Shown one piece after another: positions 48,101-60,563 of a stretch of 64,000 nucleotides of DNA (the stretch's first letter is position 1; every line of letters starts with the position of its first letter). The notes under the pieces were generated by a model, which was not told where the DNA came from, made no database searches, and saw only the letters and a program-made list of their open reading frames with translations. The position numbers were made by a program, and so were the translations under genes. Origin of the DNA: Panorpa germanica (lineage: Eukaryota; Arthropoda; Insecta; Mecoptera; Panorpidae); the NCBI GenBank assembly GCA_963678705.1, contig OY783206.1, positions 17,805,807 to 17,869,806 on the forward strand, given 5' to 3'.

Positions 48101-50298
48101 TCATCGTTTGTAACTGCATGATGCGCTAAAAAATAATTAGGAGTATTATAAACATCATAAGAATTTATGTCTATTTCCCTGGCATGTCCCATCTCTATAT
48201 ACTGATCAATGAATTTTTTATACACCTTCAATAGTGAAGGATTTCGTTTAAATCTGTTTTCTAACACATAGAATCTTTGCAGGGCGACTGAGAAAGAATC
48301 CCCCAATTCTAGTTCATTTACTGGGCTGACTAATGGCAAATCTACAGTAAAAGTATTATTTTCAAGTAGTACTGAATTTTTAAAAATATGTTCAGCCTTT
48401 AAATATTCCTCAGTAAACTTATCTGTCTTTTCTGGGACTTTCTCAGTCATCCAAAATTGCCCCATAACATTCTCAAGGGTTGTATGGTCAGAAATGGCAA
48501 AATTAGATACTATAATATTACTTGAATAACTATTTTGATTTTGAAACATTTTTGGCTCATTAATAACATTATAATTAAATTGATTATGCAATTTACCTGC
48601 AACTACATATCCAAATGTAGTGTTCTGTAAAACTGAGCCATTATTTAATTTAATACAGCCACCTAATAGAATGGCAAAATATACATCCGCACCCAATAGC
48701 AATGATATTTTTGAGGGTACATTGTACTGCTCATCAGCTAGCTTAATATTTTTGGGAAAAATAACTTTGGATGTGTCAATAAAAATTTGAGGCAAATGCG
48801 TAGTGATAGATTCAACTACATGACAATTCACTTTGTGATTAATATTTCTGTTGTAATTAGACTGTATGTTTATAATTGCTGAGTGATATAATTTTGTGGC
48901 TTTATTGCCTATACCAATTATTTTACTAGGATGAGTGTTTGTGCGTAAACGCAATTCTTTTAAGAGTTCAGCAGTCACTAATGATGCTTGACTACCGCTA
49001 TCGAGCAATGCACGAACTAGAAACTCGCGACCAAAATTGTCAACAATTTTTACCTTCATAGTAGGCACCAATATGGTACCCCCCAAGCTATCATTGCTAC
49101 AGCACATTACAACTGGAGATTCAGTTGTCTTGCCAGCCAGCGAACCAGCATCTGTTTTATCACATAACAATTTGCTATGCATGCCTTTACATTTATGACA
49201 TTTATAATTATTCTCAAGGGAGCACCTGCCACTATGGGCTTTTAAACATAGCGAACATAATTTATGTTCTTGAACAAATGAATTACGCGACTCTAAAGGA
49301 GCCATTTTAAATTTTGGACATCTAAAAATGGGATGGTCCATATTACAATATCTACATGCTAAATTGTAGCGAGTAGTTACATTGGAAACTCTCGAGTACG
49401 AATACTCTTTATAATTTTTGTCATTTGACATACTTTTATATGGTGAGCTATCCTCAAGTGCAATCGCACGTTTTTCTAAAAATGATATAAATTCTGCCAT
49501 AGTAGGCAGTTTGTCTACATTTCTTTCCATATGGAAATTGCGACTAGTTAATAAATCTAGCTTTCTACATAATATTGAGATTAGAATCATATCCCATTTG
49601 TCTACAGGCTCATCAAGATTTTTTAAAGCTTGTAATTGCTGTTTAACTTGACATAAAAAAGCCCTTATTGCCATTGCAGTACCCTTCTGCATGTTTGGAA
49701 TATCAAGTAATATATTAATATGATTAGTAATTAATCGCGCCTTATTATCATACCGCGCTAACAATAAATCAAGAGCCTCTTTATATGAGCTGTTCACAAG
49801 CGGCAAATTTATAATTATTGAGAGAGCCTCGTCAAGGAGATACTTTCTTAAATAAAAAAGTCTCTGTACATCGGACAGTGATGCATTATTGTGAACAACT
49901 GCTTGGAAGAGCTCATAAAAGGGCCTAAACCTGGTTATATCCTTGCCATCGAAGGTTGGAATTTCCACCGCTGGAAGCTTGGATGCCACTAAGCTAGGAC
50001 AAGTAGGCCTATTAACTTCTTTCAACTTGGTGATGCTGGCATTTAACTTAGCTAGAATATTAAAGTATTTTTCTTCTACATCCTCGATGTCTTCATCATC
50101 CTGTTCATCAATTTCTAAAATACTGGATTGCGTGAGCTCGTACGTTTGATAGGTAGCCATCAACTTTTCTTTTTTCGCCTCCAGCAGCTCCACCGTACCG
50201 GATTCGAGGGCCCTTGAGTCGCTGACATAATTGTCCATTCTTGATATGGAACCTTTTGCAGTCGTCCGCGCCGTTTTAAGCCTCTTCAACCCCTCCAT
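45154..50298 (-). CDS. gag-pol: BEL/Pao gag-pol polyprotein
   Basis: One frame of 1,714 residues starts MEGLKRLKTARTTAKGS. Domains in order are a DUF1759-type Gag region (about 100-300), Cys/His knuckles (about 313-380, CRYCNMDHPIFRC and YKCHKCKGMHSKLLC), a DUF1758-type aspartic protease with LLDSGSQASLV (about 428), and a reverse transcriptase of the Peptidase_A17-linked BEL type with YVDDVIVG (about 861). A BEL-type RNase H (GYADASIKAYG), an integrase with a zinc finger and the core GVDFCGPF (about 1,414), and a DUF5641 tail with GDLVIVK follow. This is the standard BEL/Pao order and a usual length. It would make the element's particle and copy its RNA. Confidence 0.95.
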   Translation of the reverse strand: MEGLKRLKTARTTAKGSISRMDNYVSDSRALESGTVELLEAKKEKLMATYQTYELTQSSILEIDEQDDEDIEDVEEKYFNILAKLNASITKLKEVNRPTCPSLVASKLPAVEIPTFDGKDITRFRPFYELFQAVVHNNASLSDVQRLFYLRKYLLDEALSIIINLPLVNSSYKEALDLLLARYDNKARLITNHINILLDIPNMQKGTAMAIRAFLCQVKQQLQALKNLDEPVDKWDMILISILCRKLDLLTSRNFHMERNVDKLPTMAEFISFLEKRAIALEDSSPYKSMSNDKNYKEYSYSRVSNVTTRYNLACRYCNMDHPIFRCPKFKMAPLESRNSFVQEHKLCSLCLKAHSGRCSLENNYKCHKCKGMHSKLLCDKTDAGSLAGKTTESPVVMCCSNDSLGGTILVPTMKVKIVDNFGREFLVRALLDSGSQASLVTAELLKELRLRTNTHPSKIIGIGNKATKLYHSAIINIQSNYNRNINHKVNCHVVESITTHLPQIFIDTSKVIFPKNIKLADEQYNVPSKISLLLGADVYFAILLGGCIKLNNGSVLQNTTFGYVVAGKLHNQFNYNVINEPKMFQNQNSYSSNIIVSNFAISDHTTLENVMGQFWMTEKVPEKTDKFTEEYLKAEHIFKNSVLLENNTFTVDLPLVSPVNELELGDSFSVALQRFYVLENRFKRNPSLLKVYKKFIDQYIEMGHAREIDINSYDVYNTPNYFLAHHAVTNDDSKTTKLRVVFDGSMRSKNKVSLNDVMLNGPVVQGELFDILLLFRTYVYTIVCDIEKMFRCILTNDTYNVLQNILWRDDPGKPISCLQLKTVTYGLKSSTFLATRCLIELAHRYKHKYPLAARAMCHNTYVDDVIVGCDDVEELSELKSQLIGLLQLGNFKLHKWSSNHPPVLDDISSDKKYINELDLNKSAIIKTLGLKYNVILDTFTFKCPNTNSNNLNTKRKVLSFIGTLFDPLGLIGPIIVVAKLIMQELWFLKIDWDAPLPDKQLQMWEKFLNGLKIADSISIDRLIKEENFVTAELIGYADASIKAYGCCLYLRTVTANDNVKTKLICAKSRVAPLGKVLTIPQLELNSAVLLAQLAVRVSNLLKTRLEHRVFFYCDSKIVLAWIQADKLKTNIYVNNRVKKITELTDKFSWYYVKSADNPADIISRGIEPQHLKNQNLWWNGPQYLSNSHFKHDHYFDLNTVLPSDDEDKSCNVCNIEVEQAPLMLDLFKKFSNINKLQRVLAYVYRFFNNCRKTVHSSSGHLSPQELHNSLLIIIRSVQRQIFFKEIKCLLGGIIIKTGIGNLHPFIDSTGLIRVGGRLQNAGIAKDKMHPVILPKDNNITSIIIKNEHLRLLHAGARLVLSSLSQKFWIINGIREVKKVLYKCVICSRLKAESAKQLMGSLPADRVTATRPFQHVGVDFCGPFNIKIARIRKPLITKGYISLFVCFSTKAIHMEVVSDLRTETFLACLNRFISRRGMPTKIYCDNAKTFKGAANELKELYNLQTNKSHRNNVISFCNNLYIKFMFIPSYAPEFGGIWEAGVKSVKHHLKRVVGNLALTYEELNSVVIQIEGVLNSRPLLPLSSNEYKYLTPAHFLIGTALIEYPEVNLTEVPVNRLKFWNIVKKLKQDFWQAWSKDYLTQLQSRPKWKYANDNLKEGDLVIVKNLNSPPLNWPMARITKVFFGKDGKVRVAEIKIGDKIYNRPITKLCRLPLN

Positions 50299-50730
50299 CT
50301 TGCTTAGGTGATAAACTCGTACTTGTATGTTAGATGAAACGTGGATGACAAAACTAATCCAGCTTAATCCAGCAACTTAGCAATTTTTTAATAAATTGGT
50401 ACTTGTAGATAATAATAATAGAATTGTACCTTGATGAGTAAAAAAGTATTTTACTTTCTTCCAGCTTCCTTACACCCCTTTCCGTATAATAAATTTCTTG
50501 AACAATTTTTCTTGAAATGTGAACATGTAGTATCCAAAATATATGTGAATCCGCTTAAATCAAACGTTGCATTACCCCATCGATGTCAATTGATGACTTG
50601 CCAGGCCGCCATAGGGTAAATGTAAAGAAATAGCTTGCACATGTGCTGATTACTACACAGACGTAACCTCAAAACACCACGAATTCACACGCGGTTAATA
50701 ATGGTTTGTAAGACCAAATTTGTTTTAATT

Positions 50731-50742
50731 CTCGAAGGACCA
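50731..50742 (-). promoter_or_regulatory. Primer-binding site matching tRNA-Tyr
   Basis: On the minus strand, TGGTCCTTCGAG lies 8 bases inside the 5' LTR. It complements the 3' end expected for eukaryotic tRNA-Tyr (CTCGAAGGA plus CCA). The 50,299-50,730 leader shows no other gene. Confidence 0.7.
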
Positions 50743-50750
50743 GCTTCGCA

Positions 50751-51059
50751 TGTACGAAATAAAACCATGCGAGTATTTGTAGATTGAATAATTATTCAAT
50801 TGTTTAATGATAAAATAATTTTACACTTTTTAATATAAATTTAACCACAAATTCTTGTAATATAAAATGGTTGCGAATCATGCTACGACAGTGCAAAAGC
50901 CAAAACACGACTGACTCGATTGCCATACGGCTGTAGCGTGCACAGCAGTCGTCGTTGTGTTGCCCTGAGTAAGATTTCTACCAGAGACAACAATACAATA
51001 TTATACTAGAATGTCAACAGAGACACATCTTATGTTCTGTGCTAATTTTGTACTGAACA
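50751..51059 (-). repeat. BEL/Pao 5' LTR (309 bp)
   Basis: Matches 44,614-44,922 base for base by eye, with TG...CA ends; it should hold the element's promoter. Confidence 0.95.
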
Positions 51060-51914
51060 AAAGTTAATGCGGCTATAGAATAAAAGTCTGGAGACGATAC
51101 CAAATATATTGCCAAAGAGATGAATGCATATATGCATAAGCTCTGGCAAGACAGATGGGACCAAATACGAAAAGGTAGACCTACGTATTGGTTTACAAGG
51201 ACGTTAATATTGCTTTGCAACACAAGTGGTTCCTATCTACTATGTGTGTGATCGGCTCCTGCTACTTTAGGTGAAAAAAGTGAATAAAAGTGAGAAATTA
51301 ATTACGGAAAAAAATTAAATAAGTTATATGAATACATTTTCAAACGATAAGTATTTAAGTTTGTTTTAAATTTGTGTTAATTTACCCTAAACAAAGTGTT
51401 TTTACAAAAGTTTGACAGTTGGAAACCAGTGTTAAAAACGAATTTTTCATTACGCGTACACGCGGTCTTATAAGCATAACCTCAAAATTGTAACTTTGAT
51501 GTTTGATATAAGACATTAATAAGTGCGATAGACAAAAAAGTGATAATTATTAGGTTAGTGTTAGTGCTAAAACATCAAGTGGTTAAGAAATTCAAGAAAT
51601 CTGTAGAGCTATATATGGAAGACCTCATATAAACACTACAAATACACGGAAGACAAAAGGTTGCCGCCCACTATCAAGTAAGTCGATTAACATTAACTAT
51701 AAACAATATTAAAACATAAGAAGTAGTTTATATAAATGCGTGTTTTAAATAATAAAGAAAGTGTATTAATTGTTATAAGTAATTAAGTGAACAATATATG
51801 CGGTTTTCTTGGATATAGTGATTGATCGTTCATGAACATACAATGGTAACAAACAAATAGTAAGTAAGTAGGCATAAGTACAAGTATGTACATGAGATAT
51901 TTATAGAAATTCAG

Positions 51915-52839
51915 TGTGCCTTTGATATTGTCTGGTGGCCAAGTGACCTTCAAAGAATTAGACCGGCAAAAACCTCTAGGTACGTCTACTGCGCTATGGA
52001 GAACTATTTTCATTGTCGAACATTCATTTTACAAACCGATTACCGTTCCATAAAAAGGCAACTATCTAAAGGTTGTCCTTAGCGATTTGTAATGGGGCCT
52101 GAGCTCTGGAACATGGTATTCGACGAGAACTGTGTTTCTCACTCGAAAGGTTGTGTAATCGTATGTTTTGCCAACGATAATGTGATCCTTATCGGTGCAA
52201 ATAGTTCAAAACAACTCGAAAGCCGTTCTCGACCTGCTATAGATAAAATCTGTAGTTTCTTGAAGCAACAAAGCTACAAAACAAATACGGTAACAACGAA
52301 TGCTAAACTTGTAACACACCTTGCGCCGTGTCACAAGGACGGAATGAAGCTTAAACTCGGCAACTATGCCGACACTATACAAGTAGGCATTTATGCCAAT
52401 GGTTGTGTATTGTGCTTCGGCATGGTATTACAGGATCAATCTTGCATATCTTTCATGCAAAGAACTATGTTATTGACGATGACGCGTTGTTGCAGAACTG
52501 TATCTACAGAAGTGGTGCAGGTGATATTGGGGACAATTCCTTTAGATTTAAATATCACTCATGCACTTACTCAAGTAAAAATTACGCTAGAACTGAAAAA
52601 ATTAAATTTTGATGATTTAAAATTAATGCGACAAATTTCGAGGATTCAAAGATAATGCGGCTGTAGGATAAAAGTCTGGAGACGATATAAAATATATTGC
52701 CAAAGTGATGAATGCATATATGCATAAGCTCTGGCAAGACAGATCGGACTTAATACAAAAAGGAAGACCTACGTATTGGTTTAGAAGGAAGTTAATATTG
52801 CTTTACAACACAAGTGGTTTCTATCTACTATGTGTGTGA
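51915..52839 (+). pseudogene. Array monomer 14, type G
   Basis: Motif A is FDIVWWPSD. A one-base insertion (GCGCCGTG for GCGCGTG) bypasses the usual stop and creates a 187-codon open stretch at 52,092-52,655 running from the GPELWN block into the thumb. Motif C is FAND. Confidence 0.85.
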
Positions 52840-53501
52840 TCGGCTCCTGCTACTTTAGGTGAAAAAAGTGATTAAAAGTAAGAAATTAATTACGGAACAA
52901 AATTAAATAAATTATATGAATACTTTTTCAAACGAAAAGTATTTAAGTTTGTTTTAAATTTGTGTTAATTTACCCTAAACAAAGTGTTTTTACAAAAGTT
53001 TGAAAGTTGGAAACCAGTATTAAAACGAATTTTTCATTACGCGTACACGCAGTCTTATAAACAAAACCTTAAAATTGTAACTTTGATGTTTGATATAAGA
53101 CAATAATAAGAGCGATAGACAAAAAAAGTGATAATAATTAGGTTAGTGTTAGTGCTAAAACATCAAGTGGTTAAGAAATTCAAAAAATCTGTAGAGGTAT
53201 ATAAGGAAGACCTCATATAAACACTACAAATATACGGAAGACAAAAGGTTGCCGCCCACTATCAAGTAAACGATTTACATTAACTATAAATAATATTTAA
53301 ACATAAGAATTAGTTTATATAAATGCGTGTTTTAAATAATAAAGAAAGTGTATTAATTGGTATAAGTGATTAGGTGAACAATATATGCGGTTTTCTTGGA
53401 AATAGTGATTGATCGTTCATGAACATACAATGGTAACAAACAAATGGTAAGTAAGTAGGCTTAAGTACAAGTATGTACATGAGATATTTATAGAAATTCA
53501 G

Positions 53502-54425
53502 TGTGCCTTTGATAATGTCTGGTGGCCAAGTGACCTTTAAAGAATTAGACCGGCAAAATCCTCTAGGTACGTCTACTGCGCTATGGAGAACTATTTTCAT
53601 TGTCGAACATTAATTTTACAAACCGATTGCCGTTCCATGAAAAGGCAACTATCTAAAGGTTGTCCTCAGCGATTTGTAATAGGGCCTGAGCTCTGGAACA
53701 TGGTATTCGACGAGAACTGTGTTTCTCACTCGAAGGGTTGTGTAAACGTATGTTTTGCTAACGATAATGTGATCCTTATCGCTGCAAATAGTACAGAACA
53801 ACTACAAAGCCGTCCTCGACCTGCTATAGATAAAATCTGTAGTTTCTTGAAGCTACAACGCTACGAAACAAATACGGTGACAACGAATGATAAACTTGTA
53901 ACACACCTTGCGCGTGTCACAAGGACGGAATGAAGCTAAAACTCGGCAACTATGCCGACACTATACAAGGGGGCATTTATGCCAATGGTTGTGTATTGTG
54001 CTTCGGCATGGTATTACAGGATCAATCCTCCATATCTTCCATGCAAAGAACTGTGTTATTGACGATGACGCGTTGTTGCAGAACTGTATCTACAGAAGTG
54101 GTGCAGGTGATATTAGGGACAATTCCTTTAGATTTAAATATCACTCATGCACTTACTCAAGTAAAAATTACGCTAGAACTGAAAAAATTAAATTTTGATG
54201 ATTTAAAATTAATGCGACAAATTTCGAGGATTCAAAGATAATGCGGCTGTAGGATAAAAGTCTGGAGACGATACCAAATATATTGCCAAAGTGATGAATG
54301 CATATATGCATAAGCTCTGGCAAGACAGATCGGACTTAATACAAAAAGGAAGACCTACGTATTGGTTTAAAAGGAAGTTAATATTGCTTTGCAACACAAG
54401 TGGTTCCTATCTACTATGTGTGTGA
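53502..54425 (+). pseudogene. Array monomer 15, type H
   Basis: Markers are TDCRSMKRQ, IAANSTEQLQSRPRPAID and LKLQRYETN. The spacer before it lacks the usual GTAAGTCGA donor (reads CAAGTAAACGA). Confidence 0.85.
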
Positions 54426-55086
54426 TCGGCTCCTGCTACTTTAGGTGAAAAAAGTGATTAAAAGTAAGAAATTAATTACGGAACAAAATTAAATAAATTA
54501 TATGAATACTTTTTCAAACGAAAAGTATTTAAGTTTGTTTTAAATTTGTGTTAATTTACCCTAAACAAAGTGTTTTTACAATAGTTTGACAGTTAGAAAT
54601 TAGTGTTAAAAACGAATTTTTCATTACGCGTACACGCGGTCTTATAAACATAACCTCAAAATTGTAACTTTAATGTTTGATATAAGACATTAATAAGTGC
54701 GATAGACAAAAAGTGATAATTATTAGGTTAGTGTTAGTGCTTAAATATCAAGTGGTTAAGAAATTCAAGAAATCTGTAGAGCTATATAAGGAAGACCTCA
54801 TATAAACACTACAAATATACGGAAGACAAAAGGTTGCCGCCCACTATCAAGTAAGTCGATTAACATTAACTATAAATAATATTAAAACATAAGAATTAGT
54901 TTATTAAATGCGTGTTTTAAATAATAAAGAGAGTGTATTAATTGTTATAAGTGATTAAGTGAACAATATATGCGGTTTTCTTGGAAATAGTGATTGATCG
55001 TTCATGAACATACAATGGTAACAAACAAATGGTAAGTAAGTAGGCATAAGTACAAGTATGTACATGAGATATTTATAGAAATTCAG

Positions 55087-56726
55087 TGTGCCTTTGATAA
55101 TGTCTGGTGGCCAAGTGACCTTCAAAGAATTAGACCGGCAAAAACCTCTAGGTACGTCTACTGCGCTATGGAGAACTATTTTCATTGTCGAACATTCATT
55201 TTACAAACCGATTACCGTTCCATGAAAAGGCAACTATCTAAAGGTTGTCCTCAGCGATTTGTAATAGGGCCTGAGCTCTGTAACAGGGTATTCGACGAGA
55301 ACTGTGTTTCTCATTTGAAAGGTTGTGTAAACGTATGTTTTGCCAACGATAATGTAATCCTTATCGGTGCAAATAGTACAGAAACCCTAGAAAGCCGTTC
55401 TCGACCTGCTATATATAAAATCTGTAGTTTCTTGAAGCTACAAAGCTACGAAACAAATACGGTAACAACGAATGATCAACTTGTAACACACCTTGCGCGT
55501 GTCACAAGGACGAAATGAAGCTTAAACTCGGCAACTATGCCGACACTATACAGGAAGGCATTTATGCCAATGGTTGTGTGTTGTGCTTCGGCATGGTATT
55601 ACAGGATCAATCTTCCAGATCTTTTATGCAAAGAACTATGTTATTGACGATGACGCGTTGTTGCAGAACTGTATCTACAGAAGTGGTGCAGGTGATATTG
55701 GGGACAATTCCTTTAGATTTAAAAATCACTCATGCACTTACATAAGTACAAATTACGCTAGAACTAAAAAAATCAAATTTTGATGATTTAAAATTAATGC
55801 GACAAATTTCGAGGATTTCAAGTTAATGCGGCTATAGGATAAAAGTCTGGAGACGATACCAAATATATTGCCAAAGAGATGAATGCATATATGCATAAGC
55901 TCTGGCAAGACAGATGGGACTTAATACAAAAAAAGGAATGAAAAGGCAACTATCTAAAGGTTGTCCTTAGCGATTTGTAATGGGGCCTGAGCTCTGGAAC
56001 ACGGTATTCGACGAGAACTGTGTTTCTTACTCGAAAGGTTGTGTCAACGTATGTTTTGCCAACGATAATGTGATCCTTATCGGTGCAAATAGTACAGAAC
56101 AACTAGAAAGCCGTTCTCGACCTGCTATAGATAAAATCTGTAGTTTCTTGAAGCAACAAAGCTACAAAACAAATACGGTAACAACGAATGATAAACTTGT
56201 AACACACCTTGCGCGTGTCACAAAGACGGAATGAAGCTTAAACTCAGCAACTATGCCGACACTATACAAGGAGGCATTTATGCCAATGGTTGTGTATTTT
56301 GCTTCGGCATGGTATTACAGGATCAATCTTCCATATCTTTCATGCAAAGAACTATGTTATTGACGATGACGCGTTGTTGCAGAACTGTATCTACAGAAGT
56401 GGTGCAGGTGATATTGGGGACAATTCCTTTAGATTTAAATATCACTCATGCACTTACTCAAGTAAAAATTACGCTAGAACTGAAAAAATCAAATTTTGAT
56501 GATTTAAAATTAATGCGACAAATTTCAAAGATTTAAAGATAATGCGGCTGTAAGATAAAAGTCTGGAGACGATACCAAATATATTGTAAAAGTGATGAAT
56601 CCATATATGCATAAGCTCTGGCAAGACAGATCGGACCTAATACAAAAAGGAAGACCTACGTATTGGTTTACAAGGACGTTAATATTGCTTTGCAACACAA
56701 GTGGTTCCTATCTACTATGTGTGTGA
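55087..56726 (+). pseudogene. Array monomer 16, long type E
   Basis: Third copy of the 718 bp extra segment. The junction at about 55,932 reads AAAAAAAGGAATG, slightly different from the two others, and the copy shares VSHLKG with monomer 10. Confidence 0.85.
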
Positions 56727-57389
56727 TCGGCTCCTGCTACTTTAGGTGAAAAAAGTGATTAAAAGTAAAAAAATTAATTACGAAACAAAATTAAATAAAT
56801 TATATGAATACTTTTTCAAACGAAAAGTATTTAAGTTTGTTTTAAATTTGTGTTAATTTACCCTAAACAAAGTGTTTTTACAAAAGTTTGACAGTTGGAA
56901 ACCAGTGTTAAAAACGAATTTTTCATTACGCGTACACGCGGTCTTATAAACATAACCTCAAAATTGTAACTTTGATGTTTGATATAAGACATTAATAAGT
57001 GCGATAGACAAAAAGTGATAATTATTAGGTTAGTGTTAGTGCTAAAACATCAAGTGGTTAAGAAATTCAAGAAGTCTGTAGAGCTATATATGGAAGACTT
57101 CATATAAACACTACAAATATACGGAAGACAAAAGGTTGCCGCCCACTATCAAGTAAGTCGATTAACATTAACTATAAATAATATTTAAACATAAGAATTA
57201 GTTTATATAAATGCGTGTTTTAAATAATAAAGAGAGTGTATTAATTGTTATAAGTGATTAGGTGAACAATATATGCGGTTTTCTTGGAAATAGTGATTGA
57301 TCGTTCATGAACATACAATGGTAACAAACAAATGGTAAGTAAGTAGGCATAAGTACAAGTATGTACATGAGATATTTATAGAAATTCAG

Positions 57390-58313
57390 TGTGCCTTTGA
57401 TAATGTCTGGTATCTAAGTGACCTTCAAAGAATTAGACCGGCAAAAACCTCTAGGTACGTCTACTGCGCTATGGAGAACTATTTTCATTGTCGAACATTC
57501 ATTTTACAAACCGATTACCGTTCCATGAAAAGGCAACTATCTAAAGGTTATCCTCAGCGATTTGTAATGGGGCCTGAGGTCTGGAATATGGTATTTGACG
57601 AGAACTGTGTTTCTCACTCGAAAGGTTTTGTAAACGTATGTTTTGCCAATGATAATGTGATCCTTATCGGTGCAAAAAGTACAGAACAACTAGAAAGCCG
57701 TTCTCGACCTGCTATAGATAAAATCTGTAGTTTCTTGAAGCTACAAAGCTACAAAACAAATACAGTAACAACGAATGATAAACTTGTAACACACCTTGCG
57801 CGTGTCACAAGGACGGAATGAAGCTTAAACTCGGCAACTATGCCGACACTATACAAGGAGAAATTTATGCCAATGGTTGTGTATTGTGCTTCGGCATGGT
57901 ATTACAGGATCAATCATCCATATCTTCCATGCAAAGAACTATGTTATTGTCGATGACGCGTTGTTGCAGAACTGTATCTACAGAAGTGGTGCAGGTGATA
58001 TTGGGGACAATTCCTTTAGATTTAAATATCACTCATGCACTTACTTAAGTAAAAATTACGCTTGAACTGAAAAAACAAAATTTTGATGATTTAAAATTAA
58101 TGCGACAAATTTCGAGGATTTAAAGATAATGCGGCTGTAGGATAAAAGTCTGGAGACGATACCAAATATATTGCCAAAGTGATGAATGCATATATGCATA
58201 AGCTCTGGCAAGACAGATTGGACTTAATACAAAAAGGAAGACCTACGTATTGGTTTAAAAGGACGTTAATATTGCTTTGCAACACAAGTGGTTCCTATCT
58301 ACTATGTGTGTGA
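57390..58313 (+). pseudogene. Array monomer 17, type B
   Basis: FDNVWYLSD and GPEVWNMVFDEN; nearly the same as monomer 12. The spacer before it begins like the A-type spacer (GGAAGACTTCAT), marking a recombination point. Confidence 0.85.
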
Positions 58314-58976
58314 TCGGCTCCTGCTACTTTAGGTGAAAAAAGTGATTAAAAGTAAGAAATTATTTACGGAACAAAAATAAATAAATTATATGAATACTTT
58401 TTCAAACGAAAAGTATTTAAGTTTGTTTTAAATTTGTGTTAATTTACCCTAAACAAAGTGTTTTTACAAAAGTTTGAAAGTTGGAAACCAGTATTAAAAC
58501 GAATTTTTCATTACGCGTACACGCAGTCTTATAAACATAACCTTAAAATTGTAACTTTGATGTTTGCTATAAGACAATAATAAGTGCGATAGACAAAAAA
58601 AGTGATAATAAATAGGTTAGTGTTAGTGCTAAAACATCAAGTGGTTAAGAAATTCAAGAAATCTGTAGAGGTATATAAGGAAGACCTCATATAAACACTA
58701 CAAATATACGGAAGACAAAAGGTTGCCGCCCACTATCAAGTAAGTCGATTTACATTAACTATAAATAATATTAAAACATAAGAATTAGTTTATATAAATG
58801 CGTGTTTTAAATAATAAAGAAAGTGTATTAATTGGTATAAGTGATTAAGTGAACAATATATGCGGTTTTCTTGGAAATAGTGATTGATCGTTCATGAACA
58901 TACAATGGTAACAAACAAATGGTAAGTAAGTAGGCATAAGTACAAGTATGTACATGAGATATTTATAGAAATTCAG

Positions 58977-59900
58977 TGTGCCTTTAATAATGTCTGGTGG
59001 CCAAGTGACCTTCAAAGAATTAGACCGGCAAAAACCTCTAGGTACGTCTACTGCGCTATGGAGAACTATTTTCATTGTCGAACATTAATTTTACAAACCG
59101 ATTACCGTTCCATAAAAAGGCAACTATCTAAAGGTTGTCCTCTGCGATCTGTTATAGGGCCTGAGCTCTGGAGCATGGTATTCGACGAGAACTGTGTTTC
59201 TCAATCGAAAGGTTGTGTAAACGTATGTTTTGCCAACGAAAATGTGATCCTTATCGGTGCAAATAGTACAGAACAACTAGAAAGCCGTTCTCCACCTGCT
59301 ATAGATAAAATCTGTAGTTTCTTGAAGCTACAAAGCTACGAAACAAATACGGTAACAACGAATGATAAACTTGTAACACACCTTGCGCGTGTCACAAGGA
59401 CGGAATGAAGCTTAAACTCGGCAACTATGCCGACACTATACAAGGGGGCATTTATGCCAATGGTTGTGTGTTGTGCTTTGGCATGGTATTACAGGATCAA
59501 TCTTCCAGATCTTTTATGCAAAGAACTATGTTATTGACGATGACGCGTTGTTGCAGAACTGTATCTACAGAAGTGGTGCAGGTGATATTGGGGACAATTC
59601 CTTTATATTTAAAAATCACTCATGCACTTACACAAGTACAAATTACGCTAGAACTGAAAATATCAAATTTTGATGATTTAAAATTAATGCGACAAATTTC
59701 GAGGATTTAAAGTTAATGCGGCTATAGAATAAAAGTCTGGAGACGATACCAAATATATTGCCAAAGAGATGAATGCATATATGCATAAGCTCTGGCAAGA
59801 CAGATGGGACCAAATACGAAAAGGTAGACCTACGTATTGGTTTACAAGGACGTTAATATTGCTTTGCAACACAAGTGGTTCCTATCTAATATGTGTGTGA
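58977..59900 (+). pseudogene. Array monomer 18, type C, with the intact BEL target
   Basis: Duplicate of monomer 13 without the BEL/Pao element: GGATTTAAAGTTAATGCGG is continuous at 59,703-59,721, the empty site. Confidence 0.9.
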
Positions 59901-60563
59901 TCGGCTCCTGCTACTTTAGGTGAAAAAAGTGAATAAAAGTGAGAAATTAATTACGGAAAAAAATTAAATAAGTTATATGAATACATTTTCAAACGATAAG
60001 TATTTAAGTTTGTTTTAAATTTGTGTTAATTTACCCTAAACAAAGTGTTTTTACAAAAGTTTGACAGTTGGAAACCAGTGTTAAAAACGAATTTTTCATT
60101 ACGCGTACACGCGGTCTTATAAGCATAACCTCAAAATTGTAACTTTGATGTTTGATATAAGACATTAATAAGTGCGATAGACAAAAAAGTGATAATTATT
60201 AGGTTAGTGTTAGTGCTAAAACATCAAGTGGTTAAGAAATTCAAGAAATCTGTAGAGCTATATATGGAAGACCTCATATAAACACTACAAATACACGGAA
60301 GACAAAAGGTTGCCGCCCACTATCAAGTAAGTCGATTAACATTAACTATAAACAATATTAAAACATAAGAAGTAGTTTATATAAATGCGTGTTTTAAATA
60401 ATAAAGAAAGTGTATTAATTGTTATAAGTAATTAAGTGAACAATATATGCGGTTTTCTTGGATATAGTGATTGATCGTTCATGAACATACAATGGTAACA
60501 AACAAATAGTAAGTAAGTAGGCATAAGTACAAGTATGTACATGAGATATTTATAGAAATTCAG

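Larger units (their letters stand above)
44614..51059 (-). mobile_element. BEL/Pao LTR retrotransposon, looks whole
   Basis: A 6,446 bp element on the minus strand with two 309 bp LTRs that read as identical, a tRNA-Tyr-like primer site and a single long gag-pol frame. It inserted into array monomer 13, and the AAAGT duplication plus the empty site at about 59,700 confirm the exact junctions. No breaks are visible and the LTRs show no difference by eye, so the insertion is very recent. No envelope gene is seen. Confidence 0.95.
43877..51251 (+). pseudogene. Array monomer 13, type C, split by the BEL/Pao element
   Basis: The FNNVWWPS, GCPLRSVIGP and FANE block is followed by the thumb. Sequence breaks at 44,613 and resumes at 51,065 (AAAGT on both sides). 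Markers shared with monomer 18 include SPPAIDK and VSQSKG. Confidence 0.9.

Noticed and set aside
46262-50149. Several plus-strand ORFs of 61-130 codons
   Set aside because: Shadows of the BEL/Pao gag-pol frame on the other strand.
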